The notes under the pieces were generated by a model that did not search any database, had not been told where the DNA came from, and was given only the letters and a program-made list of their open reading frames with translations. Position numbers and translations under genes: made by a program. This document shows, piece after piece, positions 1 through 7,548 of a stretch of DNA of 30,024 bases (positions are counted from its first letter, which is position 1; each line of letters starts with the position of its first letter). This stretch comes from JAZTYK01 sp045636925 (lineage in GTDB: Bacteria; Bacillota; Clostridia; Oscillospirales; Butyricicoccaceae): positions 1-30,024 of the forward strand of contig JAZTYK010000024.1 in NCBI GenBank assembly GCA_045636925.1. Reading direction: 5' to 3'.

Positions 1-952
1 GGATACGGCTGGAGCCGCCTACCAGCAGGATCTTGGAGATCTCGCTCTTGTCGATGCCGCTGTCGCTGATAGCCTGACGAACGGGGCCCATGGTAGCTTC
101 TACCAGATCGCGGGTCAGCTCGTCGAACTTGGCGCGGGTCAGGGTCAGATCCAGATGACGGCTGCCGTTGGCATCAGCAAAGATATAGGGCAGGTTGATG
201 TTGGAAGAGGTCACGCCGGACAGCTCGATCTTGGCCTTCTCGGCAGCTTCCTTCAGACGCTGCATGGCCATGCGGTCGCCGGACAGGTCGACGCCCTGAT
301 CCTTCTTGAACTCCTGAACCATCCAGGTAACGATGCGCTCGTCGAAGTCATCGCCGCCCAGACGGTTGTTGCCGGCGGTAGCCAGAACCTCGATGGTGCC
401 GTCACCGATGGACAGCAGGGACACGTCGAAGGTGCCGCCGCCCAGGTCGTAAACCATGACCTTCTGCTCATTTTCCTTGTCCATGCCGTAAGCCAGAGCG
501 GCGGCAGTGGGCTCGTTGATGATACGCTTGACCTCCAGACCGGCGATCTTACCGGCGTCCTTGGTGGCCTGACGCTGAGCGTCGATGAAGTAGGCGGGAA
601 CGGTGATGACGGCCTCGGTGACCTTTTCGCCCAGATAAGCCTCGGCATCCATCTTCAGTTTCTGCAGAACCATGGCAGAGATCTCCTGAGGAGAGTACTG
701 CTTATCGTCGATGGAGACCTTGTAATTGGTGCCCATTTCGCGCTTGATGGAGCTGATGGTGCGGGTTGCGTTGGTGACAGCCTGGCGCTTTGCTACCTGG
801 CCTACCAGACGCTCACCGGTCTTGGAGAATGCAACCACAGAGGGAGTGGTGCGGGCGCCCTCGGCGTTGGAAATGACAACAGGTTCGCCGCCCTCGATCA
901 CAGCGACGCAGGAGTTGGTAGTACCCAGATCGATACCAATGATTTTAGCCAT
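1..952 (-). CDS. dnaK: Chaperone DnaK (Hsp70), 3' end outside the window
   Basis: ATP-dependent Hsp70 chaperone that folds and protects cytosolic proteins together with GrpE and DnaJ. About 317 N-terminal codons are present, covering most of the nucleotide-binding domain; the substrate-binding part lies beyond position 1. The protein begins MAKIIGIDLGTTNSCVAV, the Hsp70 phosphate-1 loop. It also carries the INEPTAAALAYG signature, the YDLGGGTFDVSLL phosphate-2 loop and the ILLVGGSSRI signature. The ATG at 952 follows a strong GGAGGA ribosome binding site. It is the third gene of hrcA-grpE-dnaK, 74 bases after grpE, and probably depends on the CIRCE-controlled promoter upstream of hrcA. The identification is secure; only the partial state limits the annotation. 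Confidence 0.97.
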   Translation of the reverse strand, partial: MAKIIGIDLGTTNSCVAVIEGGEPVVISNAEGARTTPSVVAFSKTGERLVGQVAKRQAVTNATRTISSIKREMGTNYKVSIDDKQYSPQEISAMVLQKLKMDAEAYLGEKVTEAVITVPAYFIDAQRQATKDAGKIAGLEVKRIINEPTAAALAYGMDKENEQKVMVYDLGGGTFDVSLLSIGDGTIEVLATAGNNRLGGDDFDERIVTWMVQEFKKDQGVDLSGDRMAMQRLKEAAEKAKIELSGVTSSNINLPYIFADANGSRHLDLTLTRAKFDELTRDLVEATMGPVRQAISDSGIDKSEISKILLVGGSSRI

Positions 953-1026
953 AATAATTTTCCTCCGTATATTTCGTGTAGTTTTTTATTGTTTTTGAAT
1001 GTGTTGTATAACAAAGCACGTTGCGC

Positions 1027-1530
1027 TTAGTTTGCAGCTTTGACCATGGCGGCGCGAACCAGTCGGCCGTTTAAGGTGTAGCCTTGCAGAAGAACTTCTG
1101 CAATGACATTTTCACCGAAAGCCTCATCCTCGATGTGCATCACGGCATTATGCAGATTGGGATCAAATGCATCGCCCACTTTGGCACAAGGCTCTACTTT
1201 CAGCTTACTGAGCACTTCGCAGAACTGCTTATGGATTAGCTGAGCACCCTGGCTGGCATCCTCACGGGCTGCGGCACGCTCCAGGTTATCCAGTACCGGC
1301 AGAAATGCGCTGACGGTCTGCGCGGTGACATCGGCATAGATGGCTTCTCTCTCTTTGGCAGAGCGTTTGCGGAAGTTATCGTACTCGGCCAATACCCGCT
1401 TGTACTGATCCAGCTGACTCTCAGCGGCAGCCTCCAATTCCTTGATGCGGGCTTCCAATGCCTCTATCTGGCCGGCGGCTTGACTGCCTGCCTGTGTCTC
1501 AGGGGCTTCGTTCATCTGTTCCTTGCTCAT
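1027..1530 (-). CDS. grpE: Nucleotide exchange factor GrpE
   Basis: GrpE releases ADP from DnaK and so drives its chaperone cycle. The 167-residue protein has the family layout. A charged N-terminal tail (about residues 1-20) is followed by a long coiled-coil helix (about 20-85) that includes the YKRVLAEYDNFRKRSAKERE stretch typical of GrpE. A C-terminal beta domain ends in GRLVRAAMVKAAN, equivalent to the usual LIRPAMVKVA ending. Its start codon overlaps the hrcA stop by four bases (ATGA type), so the two are translationally coupled, and dnaK follows. Length is slightly short for the family but within range. Confidence 0.96.
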   Translation of the reverse strand: MSKEQMNEAPETQAGSQAAGQIEALEARIKELEAAAESQLDQYKRVLAEYDNFRKRSAKEREAIYADVTAQTVSAFLPVLDNLERAAAREDASQGAQLIHKQFCEVLSKLKVEPCAKVGDAFDPNLHNAVMHIEDEAFGENVIAEVLLQGYTLNGRLVRAAMVKAAN

Positions 1531-2576
1531 TCTTGTTCACCATTTCCTTTGATTTGTTTCGGGGGGGTGTGCATATTACGCACGGTCTGCGCAAAGGCAG
1601 TCAATTTGGCGCAGGCATCGGCATAGTCCATACGGGTGGGGGCTACGATGCCGATGACGCCGGTAGTGTGGTCGTCAATGGGATATGTGGTAAAGACCAG
1701 ACTGGCATCCCGCAGGCCGGGATCATCCAGTTCGGGACCGATTCGAATGTTGACTGTGCCACCTTTTTCCGTGGCAATGATATCACGTAAGCGTTCGGGG
1801 TCGGACATGTAGTCCAACAGTTCCCGTGCGCGGCGGGTATCCTGATATTCGCGATTGTCCAGCAAACGGGCTGCACCGTCTACATAGACTTTGGCATCAG
1901 CACTGTCTTGCTGGCGGCGAATAAAGTCCAGCACTTCACGAGTAAGCCGGTATACCGGTGTTTCAGTACCCATGCTGCGTGCCAGAGAAGGCAACAGATC
2001 GCCAAGACGGTTTTCCTGCAGGGCCAGGTCCACGGCGGCACAAAGCATAGCCGCGGTTTCAGGATCCACAGGATCTTTCAACCGCACCATTTTATTCACC
2101 ACGTTGGTGTCGGTGACCAACACGATGGCATAGCTGCGACCACCGTCCACCGTAATCAGCTGGCACTTGCGGATTGCCTCGCTTTGGCTTCGCGTAATCA
2201 TGGAAACTGCCGTATGGTGGGTCATCTCAGACACCACCTTGCTGGCAGAGATCATGATATCATCCAGCTCTTGCATCTTGGATTCCATTCGGGCACGCAT
2301 CACTTCCAGCTCAGCAGAGGCCAGGCGATGCTGATCCATCAGCTCGTTGACATACAACCGGTATGCTGCGTACGAAGGCACTCTGCCTGCGGAAACATGA
2401 GGCTTTTCCAAAAAGCCCAGTTCTTCCAGCTCGCTCATCTCATTGCGGATGGTGGCGGAAGATACGCTTTGCTCCAGACTGGCTGCCAGCATTTTGGAGC
2501 CCACCGGCTCAGCGGTGTCGATATAATTTTCTATGATCGCTTTCAAAATGCGTCGTTTTCTCTCAGGAAGCTCCAT
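1527..2576 (-). CDS. hrcA: Heat-inducible transcription repressor HrcA
   Basis: Repressor that binds CIRCE operators and shuts off class I heat-shock genes until chaperones are titrated by unfolded protein. The 349-residue protein has the usual length. The N-terminal winged-helix region (about 1-75) contains RKRRILKAIIENYIDTAEPVGS and SSATIRNEMSELEELGFLEKPH, both diagnostic of HrcA. The remainder is the dimerisation and insertion domain, with IGIVAPTRMDY near the C-terminus. It is the first gene of the operon. A perfect CIRCE lies 22 bases upstream of the start, so it should repress itself. Confidence 0.97.
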   Translation of the reverse strand: MELPERKRRILKAIIENYIDTAEPVGSKMLAASLEQSVSSATIRNEMSELEELGFLEKPHVSAGRVPSYAAYRLYVNELMDQHRLASAELEVMRARMESKMQELDDIMISASKVVSEMTHHTAVSMITRSQSEAIRKCQLITVDGGRSYAIVLVTDTNVVNKMVRLKDPVDPETAAMLCAAVDLALQENRLGDLLPSLARSMGTETPVYRLTREVLDFIRRQQDSADAKVYVDGAARLLDNREYQDTRRARELLDYMSDPERLRDIIATEKGGTVNIRIGPELDDPGLRDASLVFTTYPIDDHTTGVIGIVAPTRMDYADACAKLTAFAQTVRNMHTPPKQIKGNGEQE

Positions 2577-2597
2577 GCCATCAGCCTTTCTTGTATT

Positions 2598-2624
2598 TTA
2601 GCACTCTCTTTCTTGGAGTGCTAA
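2598..2624 (-). promoter_or_regulatory. CIRCE operator, perfect
   Basis: Inverted repeat TTAGCACTC, nine-base spacer, GAGTGCTAA, identical to the CIRCE consensus. It lies just downstream of the predicted -10 of the hrcA promoter, the usual position for HrcA repression. Confidence 0.97.
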
Positions 2625-2628
2625 CCAT

Positions 2629-2656
2629 ATACTACCACAAATCTTGGAAATGTCAA
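2629..2656 (-). promoter_or_regulatory. Predicted sigma-A promoter of hrcA-grpE-dnaK
   Basis: Read on the minus strand: -35 TTGACA (2651-2656), 16-base spacer and -10 TAGTAT (2629-2634), preceded by TGG, an extended -10. The CIRCE begins five bases further downstream. Confidence 0.75.
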
Positions 2657-2704
2657 TAGTTTTCCCGCTCGAGATGTAAATAAACCAAGAACATTTTGTT
2701 TACA

Positions 2705-2731
2705 TTTTCACTCGACAATTCAAAGTGCTAA
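2705..2731 (-). promoter_or_regulatory. Second, imperfect CIRCE-like operator
   Basis: TTTTCACTC (2705-2713), exactly nine bases, then AAGTGCTAA (2723-2731). The arms match the CIRCE consensus at 7/9 and 8/9 positions and keep the spacer length. It lies about 50 bases upstream of the -35 of the hrcA promoter and may be an auxiliary HrcA site. Confidence 0.6.
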
Positions 2732-2761
2732 AAATTAACGCATATCTGTTCAATAAAATGC

Positions 2762-2789
2762 AAAAGGAGCAGCCAAAGCTGCTCCTTTT
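2762..2789 (-). terminator. Rho-independent terminator after tadA
   Basis: Twelve-base perfect stem AAAAGGAGCAGC / GCTGCTCCTTTT with a four-base loop. On the minus strand the stem ends in TTTT and is followed by another T-rich stretch. It probably closes the tepA-rnjA-tadA direction. Confidence 0.8.
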
Positions 2790-2921
2790 GATGTTTGAAA
2801 AAGAAAAAGAAAGAAAAAAAGAGGTATGTTCAAAACGCATTTTGCACTTGCTGTTTGTGTGTTTAGTGTACGCAATAAATATGACAAAATCATTTTATTG
2901 ACATGAATATTTTGTAAACGA

Positions 2922-3368
2922 TTACTCTTTTCGCAGATTACGGAAGAAACTCTGCAGTATCTGTCCGCATTCTTCTTCCAGTACGCCTCCATACAGTCGG
3001 GGGTGGATACCGAAGGCTTCTTCAAACAGATTCATCACGCCGCCACAGGCGCCAAATGTAGGATCTGCCGCTCCATAGACTACAGTTCCTACCCGGGCAT
3101 TCAGAATCGCACCTGCGCACATGGGGCAGGGTTCCAGCGTCACATAGAGCGTGCAGTCGGAGAGTCGCCAGTCATTTACCGTACAGCAGGCTGCCCGAAT
3201 TGCTTCGGTTTCGGCATGGCTCAAGGCATTTTTAGACTGCTCCCGGCGATTATGCCCCCGGGCTATCACTTGACCTTCACGGACAATGACGCAACCTACG
3301 GGGACTTCGCCCTCGGCACCGGCCTGTCTGGCTTCTTCCAATGCCAGACGCATATAGGTTTCATGCAT
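2922..3368 (-). CDS. tadA: tRNA-specific adenosine deaminase TadA
   Basis: Converts the wobble adenosine of tRNA-Arg(ACG) to inosine. The 148-residue protein has the zinc-deaminase motifs: SHAETEAI, supplying the zinc ligand His and catalytic Glu, and PCPMCAGAI, supplying the two Cys ligands. The N-terminal MRLALEEARQA and VPVGCVIV segments are typical of TadA. An upstream in-frame GTG at 3389 would add seven residues, but an AAGGGGG ribosome binding site sits eight bases before the ATG at 3368, which is preferred. The start lies 23 bases after rnjA ends, so the two are probably co-transcribed. A terminator follows. Confidence 0.94.
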   Translation of the reverse strand: MHETYMRLALEEARQAGAEGEVPVGCVIVREGQVIARGHNRREQSKNALSHAETEAIRAACCTVNDWRLSDCTLYVTLEPCPMCAGAILNARVGTVVYGAADPTFGACGGVMNLFEEAFGIHPRLYGGVLEEECGQILQSFFRNLRKE

Positions 3369-3391
3369 GGGCTTCGCCCCCTTTATCACAA

Positions 3392-5371
3392 TTAAATCTC
3401 AATCAAAATAGGCAGAATCAGCGGCTCTCGCTTGGTCTTACGATAGAGGTAATCGCTGAGCTTGCGGCTGATGTTCTCTTTGATGGCGTTGCGGCTGTTC
3501 ATATTCTTATCCAGACATGCTTCCAGCGTGTCATAGGCGATCAGACGCATTTCTTCCATGAGGTCTTCTGCTTCACGCACAAAGATAAAACCGCGGGAGG
3601 TGATGTTGGGTCCGGCCAAAATCTGCCGGCTGCGGAAATCCACCGCTGCAACGGCGGTGATAATTCCGCTTTCACTGAGGTTTTTGCGCTCACGGAGAAC
3701 CGCAGCACCCACATCGCCCACGCCGTAGCCATCTACCAACACGCGGCCGCTGGGCACGGTACCGTTAAATCCGGCACCCTCAGCAGAAAATTCCAGCACC
3801 TTGCCCAAATCGGAGATAAAGATATTCTCACTGGGTACACCGCAGGCAACGCCTAATCCGGCATTGACCTTCAGATGGCGATATTCGCCATGGACAGGCA
3901 TATAATACTTGGGTCTGGTTAAAGCCAGAATCAGCTTGATTTCCTCCTGGCAGGCGTGACCGGATACGTGCATATCCGCCAGACGCTCGTAGACCACTTC
4001 TGCACCCTTGCGAATCAGTTCGTTAATCATGCCGTAAACAGGCTTTTCATTGCCGGGGATGGGGCTGGCTGCAATGAGGATCTTATCTCCGTAGCCTACC
4101 TGTACCTGTCGATGGTTGGAATAAGCCATGCGGTACAATGCGCTCATGGGCTCTCCCTGGCTGCCGGTAGTGATGATCACCAGGCGGTCGGGAGAATATT
4201 TGTAAATGTCTTTCAGATCGATAATGGTACCTTTGGGCGGGGTGATATAGCCCAGTTCGGCGCCCACTTTCAGGATATTCTCCATGCTGCGGCCGGAAAC
4301 AGCCACCTTGCGGCCATAGCGCACCGCTACGTTAATGATTTCTTGAATACGGTGCACGTTAGAGGCAAAAGTGGCCACAATGATGCGCTGATCACAATTT
4401 TTGAACTCACGCTCGAAGCTGTTTCGCACCTTTTGCTCACTTTGAGCGATGCCGGGGCGTTCTGCGTTGGTAGAGTCGGCACACAGCAGCAGCACACCTT
4501 CCCTGCCCAGCTGACCAAAGCGCTCCAGATCAATGACCTTGCCGTCCACAGGGGTGGTATCAATTTTAAAGTCACCGGTAAAAACAACATTTCCCAAGGG
4601 GGTATGGATACAGAAAGCACAGGCATCGGGAATGGAATGGTTTACATGAATAAACTCCACAGAAAAGCATCCAGCCTTTACCTTGTCACCATCCTTGTGT
4701 ACCTTCATGGTAACTTTGTTCAGATTGGGATGCTCTTTTAGCTTGGTCTGGATGATACCCGCTGTCAGCGCAGTGCAGTGAATGGGCACATTCACATCAC
4801 GCAGCACATAGGGCAGACCGCCGATATGGTCTTCGTGACCATGGGTAATAAAAATACCCTTTACCCGCTCCAGATTTTTCTGCAGATAGGTGGTGTCGGG
4901 GATTACCAGATCCACGCCCAGCAGTTCATCGTCAGGGAACGTCATGCCGGCATCGATGACAATGATATCATCGCCGTACTCCACCACCGTCATATTCTTG
5001 CCGATCTCGTTCAGTCCACCCAGGGGGATAATTTTCAGCTTGCTGGTTGGTACTTCTACCGTTTTTTTGGTTTTTCCCTTGCGCGGGGCCGCTTTTGCAG
5101 GTGTTGCCGTGACCGCAGCCTTTTCCTCAGTCTGTTTGGCGGTCTTTTTTGCATTTTTTTGTGTCACGGCCTTACTTTTACCTTTTGTTGTAACCTTTGT
5201 GCTTTTGCTTTTTGCCACTTTGGACTTTGCAGGGGCTTGCACCCGGTTTTCTTCTGCAGGAACTGCTTTTTCCGTACTTTGGGGCAGCTGCGTCTTGCGA
5301 CGGGAAGGCTTCGCCTTTTGCTTTTGTGTCTGTTGCTCTTCAGAAATAATCTTGTTTTTCTTTTCTGCCAT
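3392..5371 (-). CDS. rnjA: Ribonuclease J with lysine-rich N-terminal extension
   Basis: Metallo-beta-lactamase/beta-CASP nuclease with endo- and 5'-3' exoribonuclease activity in mRNA turnover and rRNA maturation. The catalytic core begins at about residue 111 (KLKIIPLGGLNEIGKNMTVVEYG). HGHEDHIGG, the zinc-binding motif, is at 177-185. VFTGDFKID, TTGSQGEPMSAL and the late MPVHGEYRHL motif are all present. Residues 1-110 are an unusual low-complexity tail rich in Lys, Ala, Thr and Gln, likely disordered and nucleic-acid-binding. The protein is therefore 659 residues against about 555 for typical RNase J. The ATG at 5371 has an AAAGGAG site; an earlier in-frame start at 5401 lacks one. A good promoter lies at 5509-5537. 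Confidence 0.95.
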   Translation of the reverse strand: MAEKKNKIISEEQQTQKQKAKPSRRKTQLPQSTEKAVPAEENRVQAPAKSKVAKSKSTKVTTKGKSKAVTQKNAKKTAKQTEEKAAVTATPAKAAPRKGKTKKTVEVPTSKLKIIPLGGLNEIGKNMTVVEYGDDIIVIDAGMTFPDDELLGVDLVIPDTTYLQKNLERVKGIFITHGHEDHIGGLPYVLRDVNVPIHCTALTAGIIQTKLKEHPNLNKVTMKVHKDGDKVKAGCFSVEFIHVNHSIPDACAFCIHTPLGNVVFTGDFKIDTTPVDGKVIDLERFGQLGREGVLLLCADSTNAERPGIAQSEQKVRNSFEREFKNCDQRIIVATFASNVHRIQEIINVAVRYGRKVAVSGRSMENILKVGAELGYITPPKGTIIDLKDIYKYSPDRLVIITTGSQGEPMSALYRMAYSNHRQVQVGYGDKILIAASPIPGNEKPVYGMINELIRKGAEVVYERLADMHVSGHACQEEIKLILALTRPKYYMPVHGEYRHLKVNAGLGVACGVPSENIFISDLGKVLEFSAEGAGFNGTVPSGRVLVDGYGVGDVGAAVLRERKNLSESGIITAVAAVDFRSRQILAGPNITSRGFIFVREAEDLMEEMRLIAYDTLEACLDKNMNSRNAIKENISRKLSDYLYRKTKREPLILPILIEI

Positions 5372-5508
5372 AGAAACTCCTTTGTAAAACAGGTGCGCCA
5401 AAAAGAAGCCTTACCTAATATTAGAAAGGCGCAGCGCAATACTTCATTGTCTTATCAAAACTGCAGATCCACACGGGCAACTGCAGCAATCATTGTATTA
5501 ACTAATTT

Positions 5509-5537
5509 AGTATAGCATAAGTAGGAGAAAATTGCAA
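5509..5537 (-). promoter_or_regulatory. Predicted promoter of rnjA-tadA
   Basis: On the minus strand: -35 TTGCAA (5532-5537), 17-base spacer and -10 TATACT (5509-5514), with TGC just before it, an extended -10. It implies a leader of about 130 bases before the rnjA start. Confidence 0.75.
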
Positions 5538-5570
5538 ATCTATTCTGTTGAACTGCTCTGCACGGTACCT

Positions 5571-5606
5571 GCCGGCACCGACAACCATGGAGTTGACGGT
5601 GCCGGC
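5571..5606 (-). repeat. Long GC-rich inverted repeat after the small ORF
   Basis: Fifteen-base arms (5571-5585 and 5592-5606) around a six-base loop, with one central mismatch; the outer arm is GCCGGCACCG. It lies about 20 bases beyond the stop of the 52-residue ORF and 34 bases before the rnjA -35. No T-run follows on either strand, so it is not a standard rho-independent terminator. It may be a 3'-end stabiliser or a partial terminator. Confidence 0.6.
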
Positions 5607-5625
5607 GGATATGCCATCCAAAAAA

Positions 5626-5784
5626 TCAAAACCAAGGTCCGTAATAATGCCAACCGATGCTCCAGTCACGGCGGGCGCGGTATTCGCCGGGATATTCTGC
5701 CTCCAAATATTCCTGCGGCAGCTGATCCAGATATTCCTGGTAGCTCAGTTCCCATTCTTCATAAGGTTTTGGTTCATAGGACAT
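5626..5784 (-). CDS. Small acidic, aromatic-rich protein (52 aa), function unknown
   Basis: I do not recognise this product. The 52-residue frame begins MSYEPKPYEEWELSYQEYLD and ends GWHYYGPWF. It is rich in Tyr, Trp and Glu, with no membrane segment and no Cys. Support for translation comes from a GGAGGTG ribosome binding site eight bases before the ATG, located inside the last codons of tepA. The ORF overlaps the tepA end by 11 bases, so coupling to tepA is likely. It occupies the position taken by ylzJ after tepA in Bacillus, but its sequence does not look like YlzJ. A GC-rich inverted repeat follows its stop. Confidence 0.6.
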   Translation of the reverse strand: MSYEPKPYEEWELSYQEYLDQLPQEYLEAEYPGEYRARRDWSIGWHYYGPWF

Positions 5785-6424
5785 GAGGCTTCACCTCCAT
5801 CATTTCATGCAAAGCACGGAGGGCATCCTGCAGGGTTCCCACCCGGTCACATAATCCTAGATCCACCGCTTCTTGTCCGGTGACCACGCTTCCGATGTCA
5901 TCCACCAACTCATCGGTGCGCTGCATCAGTTCCCGTAGTTTTTCCCGGGAGATATGGCTGTGAGCAGTAACAAAGGATTCGATTCGTCCCTGCACCCGGC
6001 GAAAATAGGCCGAGGTCTGCGGTACACCCAGCACCGTTCCTGTAATGCGCACAGGATGCAGCACCATGGTGCCAGTAGGAGAAATGAATGTCTGTTTGGC
6101 AGCTACGGCAATGGGCACGCCAATGGAATGGCTTCCGCCCAAAACCAGGGCGGCTGTTGGCTTGGACATGCCGGCAATCAGCTCGGCGATTGCAAGCCCG
6201 GCTTCTACATCTCCGCCAACTGTGTTCAGCAAGATCAGCATGCCGCCAATATCAGGGGCTTCCTCAATAGCTGCCAGTTGGGGCAGAATGTGTTCATATT
6301 GCGTAGCCTTGGATGCGCCACTCAAAGATTGATGTCCCTCTACCTGACCGATGATCGGTAAAACATGCACGCGGGGCGATTCGGGCAAAGTAATCGTGTG
6401 GGTAGATGTGTCTGGATGCTGCAA
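5774..6424 (-). CDS. tepA: ClpP-class serine protease of the TepA family
   Basis: Crotonase/ClpP-fold serine protease of the translocation-enhancing protein group, cytosolic and probably acting at the membrane on exported or signal-peptide substrates. Of 216 residues, LILLNTVGGDVEAGLAIAELI (about 63-83) is the ClpP-fold glycine loop. GGSHSIG places the nucleophile at Ser100, and MVLHPV places the catalytic His at 123. A candidate Asp lies at 176/177. The longest frame starts at 6493, but a GGAGGTG site sits six bases before a TTG at 6424, matching where similarity begins, so TTG is chosen. It is divergent from the phage-type capsid gene. RNase J and TepA genes are common chromosomal neighbours in Clostridia, so it is probably not part of the phage cluster. 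Confidence 0.85.
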   Translation of the reverse strand: MQHPDTSTHTITLPESPRVHVLPIIGQVEGHQSLSGASKATQYEHILPQLAAIEEAPDIGGMLILLNTVGGDVEAGLAIAELIAGMSKPTAALVLGGSHSIGVPIAVAAKQTFISPTGTMVLHPVRITGTVLGVPQTSAYFRRVQGRIESFVTAHSHISREKLRELMQRTDELVDDIGSVVTGQEAVDLGLCDRVGTLQDALRALHEMMEVKPHVL

Positions 6425-6548
6425 TGAAAACACCTCCGGTACGTAGTGTTTCCAAAGACACATATAATATACCGTTCTGCACCGGACGATCATTCATTTC
6501 AATTTTCAAATCATGCAATACACGATTTTTTGTCAAGGGAAGCCTTCG

Positions 6549-6578
6549 TTGTTCATTTCCTTTTTTGCCATGTATGAT
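6549..6578 (+). promoter_or_regulatory. Candidate promoter of the capsid/tail cluster
   Basis: TTGTTC (6549-6554), 18-base spacer and TATGAT (6573-6578). The -10 is good and the -35 weak. It ends 31 bases before the first gene of the cluster, whose GGAGGTC ribosome binding site starts about 18 bases further on. No other promoter-like sequence was seen inside the cluster. Confidence 0.5.
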
Positions 6579-6609
6579 GGTGCCAAACTTATGAAGGAGG
6601 TCATTTTGA

Positions 6610-7548
6610 ATGGCACTGGACTACGCACACGCATATCAGACTTTTATCGATGAGGAACTGGCTGCCGCCTCGGCTACCGAATGGATGGCTGCAAAGGGCG
6701 GCCAGGTACGCTTTACCGGCGGCAAGGATGTAGAGATCTCTACGCTGACCACTACTGGTCTGGGCAATTATGACAGCACGCAGACTGACGGCGGCGCATA
6801 TCCCACCGGCGCTGTCACCAACGATTGGAACACCTACGCACTGCGCATGGATCGCGGTGTAAAGTTCGCACTGGATCGTACCGATCCCAGCGACACGGCA
6901 TTTCTGGTTACCGCTGAAAATGTCATCCGCGAGTTTGCTCGCACCCAGCTGACCCGCGAGCAGGACACCTATCGCATCAATCAGCTGTATCAGCTGGCAG
7001 TTTCTGGTGAGCATGCTGACACGCATGTAACCACGATGAATCCCGCCACCGACAGCGCGCTGGACAAGGTTTGCGATCTGCTGCAGACTCTGGAAGATGA
7101 CAGTGAGCACAGCGGCGATTTTGTGGCACTGATCAACAGCAATCTGAAAAACGCCTTCCTGAAGGCCACCGCTGACACCTATCATCAGGTGACCTTTGAA
7201 GAGAGCGTGGAAATCAACGGCATTCGCTATGACAATGTAATGATGCTCAGCGGCCTGCCCTGTATTTTCGTACCCTCCAGCCGCATGCAGACTGTACTGG
7301 ACATTCAGTCCGGCCGCAGTGGTCAGGAGCAGGGCGGTATTCTGGCTGCCGCAAACTCCAAAACCATCTATGCCCTGCTGGTAGCCTGGGACGCACCTCT
7401 GGCAGTTTCCAAAATCGACAGCCTGAAGCAGTTTGGCCCTGCAGAAAACCAGCTGTTTGACGGCACCGCTATTCAGGCACGCTATCTGTATGATCTGTTT
7501 GTGCCTGCGGCAAAGCAGGTTGCCATCGGCGCACTGGTGCAGGCATGA
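6610..7548 (+). CDS. Phage major-capsid-like protein
   Basis: The 312-residue protein resembles the HK97-fold capsid proteins found in clostridial prophages. It has an N-terminal AYQTFIDEELAAAS segment and VRFTGGKDVEISTLTTTGLGNYD. These are followed by NTYALRMDRGVKFALDRTDPSDTA and REFARTQLTREQDTYRI, the block of charged and DRT-type residues recurring in that family. No N-terminal scaffold or delta domain and no neighbouring prohead protease are seen, so if it assembles it does so without cleavage. The ATG at 6610 follows AAGGAGGTC. It is the first gene of the cluster, and the next gene overlaps its stop. The fold is inferred from sequence style; an encapsulin-like shell is an alternative. 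Confidence 0.72.
   Translation: MALDYAHAYQTFIDEELAAASATEWMAAKGGQVRFTGGKDVEISTLTTTGLGNYDSTQTDGGAYPTGAVTNDWNTYALRMDRGVKFALDRTDPSDTAFLVTAENVIREFARTQLTREQDTYRINQLYQLAVSGEHADTHVTTMNPATDSALDKVCDLLQTLEDDSEHSGDFVALINSNLKNAFLKATADTYHQVTFEESVEINGIRYDNVMMLSGLPCIFVPSSRMQTVLDIQSGRSGQEQGGILAAANSKTIYALLVAWDAPLAVSKIDSLKQFGPAENQLFDGTAIQARYLYDLFVPAAKQVAIGALVQA

Larger units (their letters stand above)
2577..2921. other. Regulatory intergenic region between tadA and hrcA
   Basis: This 345-base AT-rich stretch has no gene. From left to right it holds the hrcA ribosome binding site, a perfect CIRCE, the hrcA promoter, a second imperfect CIRCE and the tadA terminator hairpin. Beyond these is a purine-rich run at about 2797-2823 (pyrimidine-rich on the minus strand, leading into the terminator) and unassigned AT-rich sequence up to the tadA stop. 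Confidence 0.8.

Noticed and set aside
155..1030. Plus-strand open frame of 291 codons
   Set aside because: Antisense to dnaK, which matches Hsp70 motifs throughout; low-complexity sequence rich in Gly, Leu and Asp.
2797..2823. Purine-rich run considered as a possible transfer origin or triplex site
   Set aside because: It is simply the T/C-rich stretch of the minus strand leading into the tadA terminator; no other structure was seen.
5532..5883. Two overlapping plus-strand frames between rnjA and tepA
   Set aside because: No good ribosome binding site, and they overlap the 52-residue ORF and tepA on the other strand.
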